DNA of 64,000 nt. Source: Tetracentron sinense (taxonomy: Eukaryota > Streptophyta > Magnoliopsida > Trochodendrales > Trochodendraceae). The DNA is taken from positions 13,212,607-13,276,606 of the forward strand of contig CM026568.1 in assembly GCA_015143295.1 (NCBI GenBank), given 5' to 3'. This document shows, piece after piece, positions 49,353-59,648 of this stretch. Position numbers and translations under genes: made by a program. Position 1 is the first letter of the stretch. The number at the start of each line of letters is the position of its first letter. The notes beneath the pieces were generated by a model. That model did no database searches. It was not told the origin of the DNA and was given only the letters and a program-made list of their open reading frames with translations.

Positions 49353-50685
49353 ACTTCAAGTGGTTTGACGGTGTTGTGGACAAAGTTTTTAGATGTCAAA
49401 ATTTTGTCAGGAAGCCACCATTTAATTAAAATTGGTATAACTGATTCAGTCCAGAACTATTGTTGGGAGGCTACTCTTATTTATGGACCCATTAATGACT
49501 ACCAGCGTCGAGATTTATGGAGAGCTATTGTTTATATAGGCAAAATAGAAGAGCTCCTTGGATTTGTTTAGGTGATTTTAACGATCTCCTAAATGCCGAC
49601 GAGAAAAAGGGTGGTAACAAGCCCAAAAATTTTCAGATGGAAGCTTTTAGAGAAATGTTGTCTTTGGCAAACCTAGTGGATTTGGGCTTTCATGGGCCTG
49701 TGGTATCGTGGTCCAATAGACGAGTGGATCAAAATTTTATTGCGGCTCGGTTAGACAGGGCTCTGGTAAATTCCGAATGGTGGGATCTATTTCCAAATTC
49801 AATCGTTGATGTGTTCCCAGCGATAGGATCAGTCCCATTCTATTGAGTTTGTGCAAAGAAGCAAATAGTCCACCGAAGAACTTTTAGATACGAAGTTATG
49901 TGGAATCAACATAGTGACTGCCCTGAGGTTATTAAGAAGGCTTGGCAAGGCAACAAATCCTGGGGGGTCGAAGATGCACGCCTTTTGCCAAAAGATTCGG
50001 ATTTGCAGAAAGAACCTTCAATATTGGAACAGAACTACATAGGGAAATCTCAAAGAGAGAATCACTAGCCTGAAGTCTTGCATTGCTAAAGCGCAAAAAG
50101 AGGCTCCTACTCTCCATGCTCGATCTTACCAACAGAAGCTCTCCCAAGAGCTTGATGAGGCATTTTTTCAAGAGGAAATTTTCTGGCGGCAAAAGTCAAG
50201 GATAACATGGCTAGCCCATGGGGATAAAAATACTAAGTTTTTTCATACTACAACTATAATCCACCGAAATAGGAGCCGAATTTTTGTGCTGAAAGATGAG
50301 ACGGGCAAGTGGATCTGTGACCCTGTGCTGATTGAAAACCATGTTTTAAAACACTTCAAGGAGCTGTTTACTTTCTCTCAACCTGAAAATATTCAAGATA
50401 TTCTCCATCATGTTCAACCCCGTGTTACTGCCCAAATGAATTCCGACTTGTGCCATCCAGTTACTGATGATGAGATAAAACATACGCTTTTCCAGATTGG
50501 CCCGTCCAAAGCTCCTGGCTAGATGGTATGCCTGGAAATTTTTATAAACATCATTGGCAGACCGTGGGAAAAGACTTGTGCGAAGCTGTCCATAGCTTCT
50601 TCCATAATAAACTGTACCCACATAACTCTCCTACCAAAAATCAGCCATCGGGATTGTATGAGCCATTATCGTCCAATCAGCCTTG
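49353..50685 (+). pseudogene. LINE endonuclease and pre-RT region, inverted
   Basis: Plus strand, 5'-truncated. SSGLTVLWTKFLDVKILSG, then in the next frame ICLGDFNDLLNADEKKGG, DLGFHGPVVSWSN and ARLDRAL: the C-terminal half of the apurinic-type endonuclease. After frame breaks come ITWLAHGDKNTKFFHTTT (about 50200), the pre-RT segment ending FQIGPSKAPG and stop (50522), DGMPGNFYKHHW, and ISHRDCMSHYRPISL. The first catalytic residues of the endonuclease are missing. Orientation is opposite to 47266-49352. Confidence 0.88.
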
Positions 50686-50737
50686 AGGTGTTGTTGAGTT
50701 AACCAAAAAAAAAAAAGGTTAAGAATGCCACTTCGGC

Positions 50738-50744
50738 ACCCATT

Positions 50745-50794
<50 letters not shown>
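50738..50794. repeat. (TC)n(TA)n microsatellite
   Basis: About 13 TC dinucleotides followed by about 12 TA dinucleotides, next to the LINE target duplication. CT-rich sequence continues to about 50905. Confidence 0.9.
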
Positions 50795-50795
<1 letters not shown>

Positions 50796-51113
50796 TCGTC
50801 TCCTGAGAAAACCCCTCTCTCCCTTGATTTGTCTCATGAAACTGCCTCCCTCTCTCTCTCCCACCCGATTCATCCACAAGAAACCCCCTCCCTCTCTCCA
50901 AGTTCTTCTCCCTAAGAAATCCTAGATGGATGCCTAAAAAAAATTCTCTAATATGAACGTTGTTAGTCATGTGTTGATAGATGAATAAATCATGCAATGT
51001 CTATCTCTTGAGAGTCTTTCTTTTTGAGGTTTAAGTTATGCTTATCAATTGAGGTTCTTTATGAGGTTGTTGATAAATCAGTTATCCGTTCTTTTCGTGG
51101 AACTTTTACCCTA

Positions 51114-51250
51114 TGTGTGGTTGCCAAGAAAATAAGTAAAAACATGGAAAAGAAAAGAAAATGAGACAAAACTCAACTAAAAATTATATTAGAAATTCAA
51201 AATTTTCTTTTCTTTTCCATATTTTCACCTATTTTCTCGACAACCAAACA
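51114..51250. mobile_element. MITE with TGT.TGGTTG inverted ends (copy 2)
   Basis: 137 bp, the same length as the copy at 1021-1157, with ends TGTGTGGTTGCCAAGAAAAT and ATTTTCTCGACAACCAAACA and the same ACATGGAAAAGAAAAG subterminal arms. The flanks (CTA / TAG) do not give a clear target duplication. Confidence 0.8.
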
Positions 51251-51762
51251 TAGCATTAAAGTCTAGAACTTTCATTGTTTCATGCCAAATTTAACTTAAT
51301 GTCTAAAATTATATTATTCCATAGAGTGGAAAAGTTTTACAACAGTAGAACTTTCAAATTCCAACAAAAATTTTGGATTTTTTAAGTTTCATACATGTAG
51401 AACTTCTAATTAGAATGAGCTAATAAATCTGAGATATCATTGTGTAAAAGAGTTAGAAATCCTCTCCCCTCTCCTCTCATACTCCTTGCCTCTTGTTTCA
51501 AAATATTAATGTTCCGGACTTTAAAAGTTCCACCAAAAGAACGGAGTCATCGAGTCATGGGTCGTTGGAAGTTTTTTTTTTTTGATACTGGTTAGGAGAA
51601 AATGAGTACGTCAAGAAATGGTCAATAGGACTGTTAGGAATTGGTATTATTTATTGTAAATTTCTTTTGGATTAGGGAATTGATACTTTCCGCACTTATG
51701 GTATGCCACATGCTCTTTTAATACCATTAACCGTAAGATTCACTAAATTCCATCAAACCACA

Positions 51763-52250
51763 AGGGTTCATCCATATAACCTTGGTTTTTAGAATAAAGA
51801 AATTAAAAAAAATATTAACCTTAGTTTAATTAAGTTTAATAATAGTTAAAGGGGTTCTACAAGCCGCCACATGTCCCTTTTAACACCCACTAACTATGGT
51901 TAAGATCCACTCACCCTTAGGGTTCATCCATCTAACATTAGTATATATTAAAAACAAAAATATCATCAACCTTAGGTTAGTTAAGTTTAATCATAGTTAA
52001 AGGAGGCTCTACAAGCTGTCACGTGTCCATTTTAACACCCACTAACTGTGGTTATGATTCACTCAACCCTAGGGTTCATCCATCTAACCTTGGTTTTTAG
52101 AATAAAAAAATAAAAAATTATTAACCTTAGATTATTTAAGTTTAACCAGTTGAAGAGACCCTACAAGCCACCACGTGTCCCATTTAACACCCACTAACTA
52201 TGGTTAAGATTCACTCACCCCTAAGATTCATCCATCTACCCTTGGTTTTA
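51763..52250. repeat. Three-copy ~155-bp tandem repeat
   Basis: Copies begin GGGTTCATCCAT near 51763, 51919 and 52072, with a partial fourth near 52222. Each includes TAACCTTGGTTTTTAG, GTTAAAG, CTACAAGCC.CCAC.TGTCC and TAACACCCACTAACT.TGG. A related unit, together with its inverse, is at 2830-3120. No coding potential. Confidence 0.8.
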
Positions 52251-52284
52251 ATAAAAAAAAGTTAATTAATCCTTAAATTAATAA

Positions 52285-53130
52285 GGGTGTTGTTAGGCGC
52301 ACCCCAAAATATTATGAGTACACCCCATTTTTTTTTTTTTTACCTTTTCATTTTTCCTTAAAACTTAATACCCACACCCCACTGTCTTTTTGGACTTGTT
52401 CTCCTTCCTCCTTGCAGAGGTTTGCCTTCTTTCTCTCTACTCATGTTCCTCTGCTGTCCATTCTTCCTCTGCTCCTGCTCCTTCTTCCATCCAACTTCAT
52501 TGAGGTAGAGAGTTGCAGGTGTACAAGAGCCTTTGGGTGCTTTTCAAGCCACAAGAGACCACCCTTTTGCAATCCAAAACAGAGAGTTGTAGGTATGATC
52601 TTGATCCTTTTTACACAGGCTTCAATAATGGAGAAGGAGTCTTATTTTATTCTTCAAATTAGTCAAACCCCCATTTCAGAGTTGGAATCGAAATTATTTA
52701 TTGCACCTTTGTAGTGCTGGTTCAATATCGTTCCCTCTTGAATACAGGCAACCCTACTACAGCTACTTCAACTATTTTCGAGTCTCAACCCCATTCTTTT
52801 TATCAGGACTTTGGTGTTGGATGACGCAAACTCACCCAAATACGTGAGGATGGGTGATATCAGTGTCTTTGGATTGACGTCTTTAGTTTGGGATGAAGCA
52901 AACTCACCCAAATTCTTTCTATCAAATAATTAAACAAGAAAAAAAATTTAACTAACAGAACTGTTGGTACATATGCTTATCAAAAAGTGAGGCTCAAGTA
53001 ACATCAGCATTAGGTGTCATTACTGTGTTTGGATTGCTTGGTTTTTTTAATGAAAGGAAAACACACATACCCAACTCAGTATACTAATTATAACTTGGTG
53101 TGTAGTTATAAATTTATAATTAATTTTTTT

Positions 53131-53161
<31 letters not shown>

Positions 53162-53213
53162 GGGGGGTAATAAGGAGCAGTCATCAAAAAGTGGGGTGCG
53201 TCTAACAGCACCC
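52285..53213. mobile_element. TIR element with 8-bp target duplication (hAT-like)
   Basis: Left end GGGTGTTGTTAGGCGCACCC; right end (complement) GGGTGCTGTTAGACGCACCC, 18 of 20 matching. ATTAATAA flanks it at 52277-52284 and 53214-53221. Eight-base duplications are usual for hAT elements, but the termini are not a classic hAT end. The 929-bp interior has no transposase; a doubled GCAAACTCACCCAAAT (52830 and 52890 regions) and a T17G27 tract (53124-53167) are present. The 100-codon frame at 52412 begins with a hydrophobic run and is unsupported. Confidence 0.8.
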
Positions 53214-53629
53214 ATTAATAAACCTTAAACAAGGCTAAAAAGGATTAAAGGGGACATGTGCCAAGAGGAGGGGCATCCGCATTCCACTGGATGGAACACG
53301 GATGCGTAAAGTATCAGTTCCCTTTGGATTAATGCATAATCTATAACTCAACAGTTATCTCAACGATAAACTAGGAGGATAAACTAGGAGGGAACAGATT
53401 CCCCTAAAAGAGAATTCAACACATGCAACTTATCATTAACCTCTTTCACCATTCCTTGTAAAAAAAAAACTCATTTCAGACCTATTCATCTCATCGTTAG
53501 TTATACACCTCAACAAAATGGTATAATAGAAAGAAGAAATAGAACTCTCCTAGATATAGTGAGATTCGTGTTAACTTATTCTTACTTGTACCCAATTTTG
53601 GGGGTGAATCATTGTCAACTGCGACATAT

Positions 53630-53935
53630 ATATATATATGGAAAAGCTAAAGCTCACGCAAGCACGTGAACCATGGATTGTTCAGGCAGGCATAAAATGA
53701 TGGTAGTTTGGTAATTAGGGAGAGTACTATGGACAGTTTTGAAAAACAATGAATCGTTGACCCATCATAAATGATGGTAGTTTGGTAATTATAAAGAGAA
53801 CTAAGGAAAGTTTTGAAAAACAATTTTATTTTTATAATTATAAAAATGTCATTGATCCTCATTACAATTATAAAACTGTCATTAGACTTTCAAAGCCGTG
53901 AACTGTAGCATGTCCTATATATATATAGAGCAATA
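53630..53935. other. Insertion or duplication patch within the copia integrase
   Basis: AT-dinucleotide stretches (CATATATATATATATGG and CCTATATATATATAG) bracket about 300 bp that has no counterpart in the integrase. Inside, ATGATGGTAGTTTGGTAATTA begins two tandem copies of about 72 bp (53697 and 53771). It may be a small MITE inserted in TA; no firm ends. Confidence 0.4.
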
Positions 53936-54681
53936 TCAAAACAAATTGACCAAGCATCATGTGACCTATGGACTAGTATAAAAACAAACTTGGATCACCT
54001 CAAAGTTTGGGTTTCTACTGCCCATGTATGGATCCTAAACAAAAATAAAGGAAAGCCTAGATGCTAAGACAATAAAATGCATATTTATAGTTATTCTAAA
54101 AATTTAAAAGGATACAAGTTTATTATACATCATTCAGATGGTTTAGTGACAATAATAGAAAGCAGAGTTACCAAATTCCTATAAGATAATTTAGATCCAA
54201 GAAGAGAAAATAAATGATTGATGTTTTTAAAATACCTAAAGAAAAGGAATTGACTAACATTAAAATGGAGAATATATCTCATGCTCCAAAGCATGATATA
54301 AATATAACTATTCAAAGACATAGACAACCTCTAAATTATATGAAGGACTATTACACATTCCTAAATGAAGAGCTTCAATCAATACGTAAGAACAAAGTAT
54401 ACCTATAAGTAAAAAAACCTATAGGGTAAAACTGGGTTCTAAAGATGAAACTGAAATCTGATGGAACTATGGATAAATATAAGGTAAGACCGGTTACAAA
54501 GAGTATTACCCAACAGGAAGAGGTAGACTATGATGAAACTTGTTTACCTGTACTTAAGTTTACATCAATTAGAATAATAATATCTATTATATTCTAGCTT
54601 GCCTGAACTTGAAATTACATTAATTGGATGTAAAAATAGATCACTTGAATGGAGAATTAAAAGAAGAAATATTTATGAAAC

Positions 54682-55428
54682 TGAAGTGGAAATTTCAAGG
54701 AAGGACACGCGTCAGCAGCTGCTACAAGTACTCTGGTTTACTGGTAGAAGGTAGGAGTTGAAGGGTGTGATACCCTGACCTATACTCCGATGCCAAAGTA
54801 AGTAGGTGTAGAAGATGATGAATAGTAATAAGCACAGAAGCTAATGAGAGAGAAAGAGTTGAGATTTCTTGGTCCTTATGCACTGAGCTTTTCGAGGAAT
54901 TTATAGGTTTAGCTTTGGATGTCCATAGATCCCCATGCCACATGCTCTACACTCATTACCAAATATGTCAGATAGATCTGCCATCTTACATGTCACACAT
55001 GGGAGCCTACTATTAGTTTAGTCGGTTTGTTTTGACAATACGCAGAAGTGACCAGCATTAAATGTCAAGACAGTTCTTTTCACCTACTTGTCAGAATAGA
55101 ACGATCTCCTCTTGATCACTTCCTCCTGCGAATTGGTCTCATTGTTGACTCAAGCTCGGATCCGTTATATATGTATTAAAACGAGGTTTGATGTGCTTAT
55201 CCTGAAGACAACGGGAACGTTGTCGTGATTACAACGGGAATGTTGTACATAAGACAACGGATACGTTGTTGAGTGTACAATGTGAACACTGTTAACAGGA
55301 CAACGGATACACCTCTATTTTAATCATGTGATCCACGTGTCACTTATTAGTGAACATAACAACGAAAACTAGCTCGTTCTCCAACACTTAATTAATTTTA
55401 CAAATTTTATCCTTTACAGAAACAACCA
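54682..55428 (-). mobile_element. Solo LTR, 747 bp, in the copia RT
   Basis: Bounded by TG...CA (plus TGAAGTGG to CTTTACA) and a perfect 5-bp duplication GAAAC (54677-54681 and 55429-55433). Removing it and one GAAAC rejoins the RT reading at the position where copia proteins read EEI.M.QP. On the minus strand it has a palindrome cluster (plus 55206-55310), a TATA box (CCTATAAATTCC, plus about 54897-54908), a leader with CTCTTTCTCTCTC and a U5 containing GGCATCGGAGT. No coding sequence. I cannot assign a superfamily. Confidence 0.88.
55206..55310 (-). promoter_or_regulatory. Cluster of ACAACGGGAACGTTGT palindromes
   Basis: Five degenerate copies (ACAACGGGAACGTTGT, CAACGGGAATGTTGT, ACAACGGATACGTTGT, ACAATGTGAACACTGT, ACAACGGATACA) about 22 bp apart in the U3 of the solo LTR, 300-410 bp upstream of its likely TATA box. 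Confidence 0.7.
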
Positions 55429-56625
55429 GGAAGGATACGAGCATTCTAATCAGAATAAGAAAGGTTACAAGTTAATGAAGTCTCTCTATGGATTGAAATA
55501 GTCTTCTAGACAATGGTATTACACTTTTAATAACGCGATAACCAAATATGAATTTTCTCCTAATAACTTCGACCATTGTGTTTACACTAAATAGTAAATA
55601 CAGTGAGAGTAAATTTATCATCCCTTCACTATACATGGATGATATTTTACTAGTTATAAATGCTATAAACTTATTACAAGAAACTTAAAATTAGCTAAAA
55701 CCATAATTTGAGATGAAAGACATGGGTGAAGCTTCTTTTCAATTAGAAATAAAAATAACTAAAGACATAAAATTAAAAAGGCTTAATCTTTCATGAGAAA
55801 GGACTAGGGTTGGGACACCTTCCGTTACCTTAAAAAAACCTCACAATTAAATTATATAAAATATCAAAAGCCATGGACACACCATTTGTCCAACTAGTGA
55901 TGATGGAAAACAAGAAATCATGAACAATCCTACGCTCTAGTAGCTGAAAGTCTAATGTCTGCTATGCTATGTACTAGACATGAGCTTTGTAGTAGGATTA
56001 ATGATAAGTAAATACTAGAGTAATCCTGGACTTCTTTTTCACTGGCTAGCTATTAAAAGAATTTTGAGAGATATTTAAAAGGAACAAAGAATTATCAATT
56101 GATTTATCAAAATGAAGAATTAGACATTACTGAAAATTGTGATGTGGATTTTGAAGGAGACCAAGATGATAGAAAATCTACTTTTGCTTATATTTTCTCT
56201 TTTGGAGGGGGATCAGTCTCCTGTGCTAGTAAGAAACAAGATTGGATAGACCGTTACACAATGAAGCCGAATTTGTGGCTTGCAGTGCTACAGCCATTAA
56301 AGTTGTCTAGATAAATAAGTTTATACATGACCTAAAATTGAAAGAAATAACCGAATGAACATAAAATATGATAATAAACAACTATTACTACCATTAAAAA
56401 TAGTGAGATTAGCTCTAAAGGAAAACATATTGAGCTACAATATCATTCATTATGTACTTGGACATGATACGAAAAAAAAAAGAAATAACAATGGAATAAG
56501 TCCCTTCAAATGAAATGATAGTCAATCGACTGATTAAACCAAGGCAATGAGATAATTGTAAAACACCTATTTGAAATGGATTTGAGAAAATAATAAAAAT
56601 ATCAGATTAATGGCGAAGTGGGAGA

Positions 56626-57190
56626 TGTTTGATCGTGTGGCCAAATAACCTTCAATCGTGATCTCGATTTATATGTGATGGGTAAATCTATAACCTCACA
56701 TTGTGTAGTAGGTGGCTTGCATACATACAATCATCGCATGCATGTTAATTTTCAATATATAAAAATTAAATTTATAAGTATTTGAAACCATGATCCATAA
56801 ACATGATTATCATGCAGGCATATCATGCATAACAATATTTGATATATAAAGAGATGAGTTGACACCCGCCTCTGGCACTAATAATGGGGTATGACCTTTC
56901 TCAATAACAAGTCTCAGATCCATCTCGAGGAGATGAGTAACAAGAACCCCAATCCCATGCTAACCACTAACCCTAGGTAACTGATATCCTCCAGAAAAAA
57001 AATAATAATAATAAATGAGTCACACCCCGTCAACCCAGTGGAGATTAACTAACATGACGCAGTAAGTGACCACGAGAGAGTTAAATTCTTATCCAATTAA
57101 ATTCCACTTAAGAGACGTATGTCTGGGTTAACTGTATGCTACTGTTGTAGAACAGTAATATTAAGTGGGAAGATAAAGACAAGGGATTTA
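56626..57190. other. Possible copia 3' LTR start, otherwise unassigned
   Basis: Begins TGTTTGATCGTGTGG directly after a polypurine-like tract. It has no recognisable end and no second LTR in the window. No gene. Confidence 0.3.
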
Positions 57191-59215
57191 CAAGAGTTTT
57201 AACTACAGGGACAAATATCCTATAGCATACCCCACTGGGGATAAGGGAAATATCAAGAAGAGTCCACATTGATTAAAAACGCCTATTGAATGGCTAAAGT
57301 CCAACACGCCTATGTTCTGAGTTTCTAGAGATATTATTCTCAGTCAAAATTCCTCTTTCTATATATTATCTTTATGAGATTAACTATGAAACCCAAAAAT
57401 GGCCTAGGGAAAGGGTAGTTTTGTAACTATGAACACAAAGAAGGGTATTTTTTTTAGGAAAATAGTGAATAGACCCAGGGTCCTTTTCCGAATGGACCAT
57501 CAAATTGCTAAAAAACATGTGGCAATAAAAAAATGTATTTTATTTTTTTGTTATTTTCTCTTTCCATATGTTTTCACCTTCTGTTTAAATTTGATTGGTC
57601 AGCTTGGAAGTTGTGGTCCTCTAATCAGAACTCAATTTTTTAACATCCCAAAGCTATATTTGGGTTGCTAGTCAAACGGAGCTCCTATTTATAGTTAATC
57701 TCTATCTTCGATATTTTACCCAAAAAAAAAAAAAAATCTCTATCTTTGATATTCGATCTCATCAAACATGTATGGCACCCAAATAATCTCAACAATGCAT
57801 AGCAATCCAAAAAGTACATTTCCTACATGTGCCTTTGATTAAACAAAAAAAAAAATTATGAATAGAAGTATAGAACCCACCTAAGGAACATCTCTTTCAA
57901 TCCTGCAACCTTTTTCACAGATATACCTTAAGATAATTTTAATCATCGTTAACTTGTCAACCCTTCATTTTCTCCGTAATAAGCCTAAATTATTATATAC
58001 AAATCTAAAAAGCATTCAAATATATCGAACTATCAAAAAATGCAAATCAATCAATCTCAACATATGTCTTTTGATAGAACTACACTGGTTTGATCTCGCC
58101 AAACGAGTATGTAGGGCTTATACGGATTCGACATCTCTCCTAGGATAGTCCTCTTCTCCCATTGATTTACCCTTAAATTAGCATAATTACACTGACTTAA
58201 ACAATTTCCTTCAATTTTCATGTTGTTTGGTTTAGACCTAGAGAGTAGGTAACCATCTTTGGATGGGGTCCTGGAGTGCCTAAAACCTTCATCAAGACTT
58301 AACCGAATCGCTTATCTAGATCCCCGACAAAGACTGTAAGCCATTATCTATTTTACTCGGGGATCCTAATTTACCCCATAATCAAATAAGTAGCGACTCC
58401 TCCAATTTAGGCATTTAATGTCATTCCTCTGTAGGGCTTGACCCAAAAAGAAAGGCGATAAATTCTCATACTCACAGGTAGCAGCAATAGGTTTCTCACC
58501 CACAATAAGACTTGAAAGTTTTCAAAATTTACAACCGGGGCTAGCACCCCTCTTGACTAAAAGGCCTATTGAAGTGCTAAAGCCCAACCTACAGTTATGA
58601 GTTTCTAGAGATGTTAATCCAGGAGTCAAAGTTCATCTCTCTTCATATTGTCTTTTAGTGTTAGCATACATACACAAGAGTGTTACATGGTGATTCTAAC
58701 TAGCTTGCAAATGGTTTGACTAACAACTCAACTCCAATCCTCTAAAGTTTCTCTCATGGATTAATACGTCTCTATACTCTCTCTATCCCACTTATCACAA
58801 TCCCTTACTTATCACAATCCCTTCCGATCTCTCTAATGGATTAATACGTCCTACAAACAATACCATTTTTAGAGGCACATGAATTCCAGATATTGAAGTT
58901 TAGAGCTCAAAAAGGAAAGTCTTATTTCTTTATATTATAGTATTGATTGATTGATAGGCCAGCTCGCTATGCCATGAAGTTCAGCTCTCGCAGCCAACCG
59001 CGCATCTCCGTCAGAGGTAGATCTCCTTCAAACATGCATTGCACCCAAATAAATTCAACCATACATAGCAATTCAAAATAAACATACGTAGCAGTCCAAA
59101 AGGCCTACTTCCTACATGTGCCTTTAATTAGACAAAAACATGTGAACAGAAGAATAGAACCCAGCAAAGCAACATCACTTTCAATCTTGTAACCTTTTTC
59201 ACAAGTGGGTATCTT
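57190..59215. repeat. Old ~1.3-kb direct duplication
   Basis: 57270-57350 (CGCCTATTGAATGGCTAAAG, GAGTTTCTAGAGAT) matches 58555-58640, and 57757-57925 (CATGTATGGCACCCAAATAA, CTACATGTGCCTTTGATTA, CAACCTTTTTCACA) matches 59025-59208, both at an offset of about 1.28 kb. The copies differ at many positions. No coding sequence on either strand; the longest frames (80 and 64 codons) are not shared between copies. Confidence 0.7.
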
Positions 59216-59648
59216 TGGAAACTATCAATAGTTACAAACACTAAAAGATGAGAGCTACTAAAATGAGGGAAACCCATTTACAATAATCAAACAGAGCCCT
59301 AAGTAGAAAGATGGGGTGCCAAATTCTCATTAAATTTATTAATTACAGCCTCTCTAGATATAGATATACATAAAAAAAAAAAAAAAAAAAGGAGAAAAAG
59401 AAGGTACAAAGATCCAAAAGAGAAAGAAATTAGGTTCCACCGCCAGCAGCAGCCATTTCACCAGTCACCACCTAAAAGGAATCAAATGCCCAACTCTTTT
59501 CACATAGGAGGAGAAAAAAAACAAAAAACTTGGTGGGGCCTATCTCTAGATCATACCCTCCCTACTGACCAACCATTGAATCACATGCTGTGGCAAAATC
59601 TAATCCACACATCAAACTCCACCACCACCCGTGCTTTCATTGTTTCGT

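Larger units (their letters stand above)
42952..50719 (-). mobile_element. L1-type LINE with 5' inversion, 14-bp target duplication
   Basis: TAAGAATGCCACTT flanks the unit at 42938-42951 and 50720-50733. The 3' part is on the minus strand: RT from NVIYKV (about 49350) through the zinc-RVT region (to 47266), RNase H (43540-43050) and an A tail (T run at about 42968-42978 on the plus strand). The 5' part (endonuclease and pre-RT, 49353-50685) is inverted, on the plus strand, and ends at YRPISL, exactly the residues that precede NVIYKV in this protein family. Two LTR-type insertions (43541-47265) lie in the minus-strand part. Many frame breaks and stops are present, and the element is dead. A 35-nt filler with 12 A (50686-50719, plus strand) lies between the inverted part and the target duplication. 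Confidence 0.85.
53481..56625 (+). pseudogene. Ty1/copia pol relic (integrase, RT, RNase H)
   Basis: Plus strand, many frames. Integrase: SYTPQQNGIIERRNRTLL (53500), KTPCDLW and HLKVWVSTAHV (about 53950), the equivalent of a GYSEKSKGY box (about 54090). RT: VLKMKLKSDGTMDKYK (54430), YDETCLPVLKFTSIR, DVKIDHLNGELKEEIFMK (54630), then after the solo LTR KKGYKLMKSLYGLK (55465) and YMDDILL (55637). RNase H: HWLAIKRILR (56040), LIYQNEELDI, DDRKSTFAYIFSFGGGSVS (56170). A polypurine-like GAAGTGGGAGA (56614-56625) precedes TGTTTGATCG, a possible 3' LTR start at 56626. Domain order is normal for copia. Insertions at 53630-53935 and 54682-55428 split it. Confidence 0.85.

Noticed and set aside
50631-50997. 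Arg/Glu-repeat frames
   Set aside because: Produced by the (TC)n(TA)n microsatellite.
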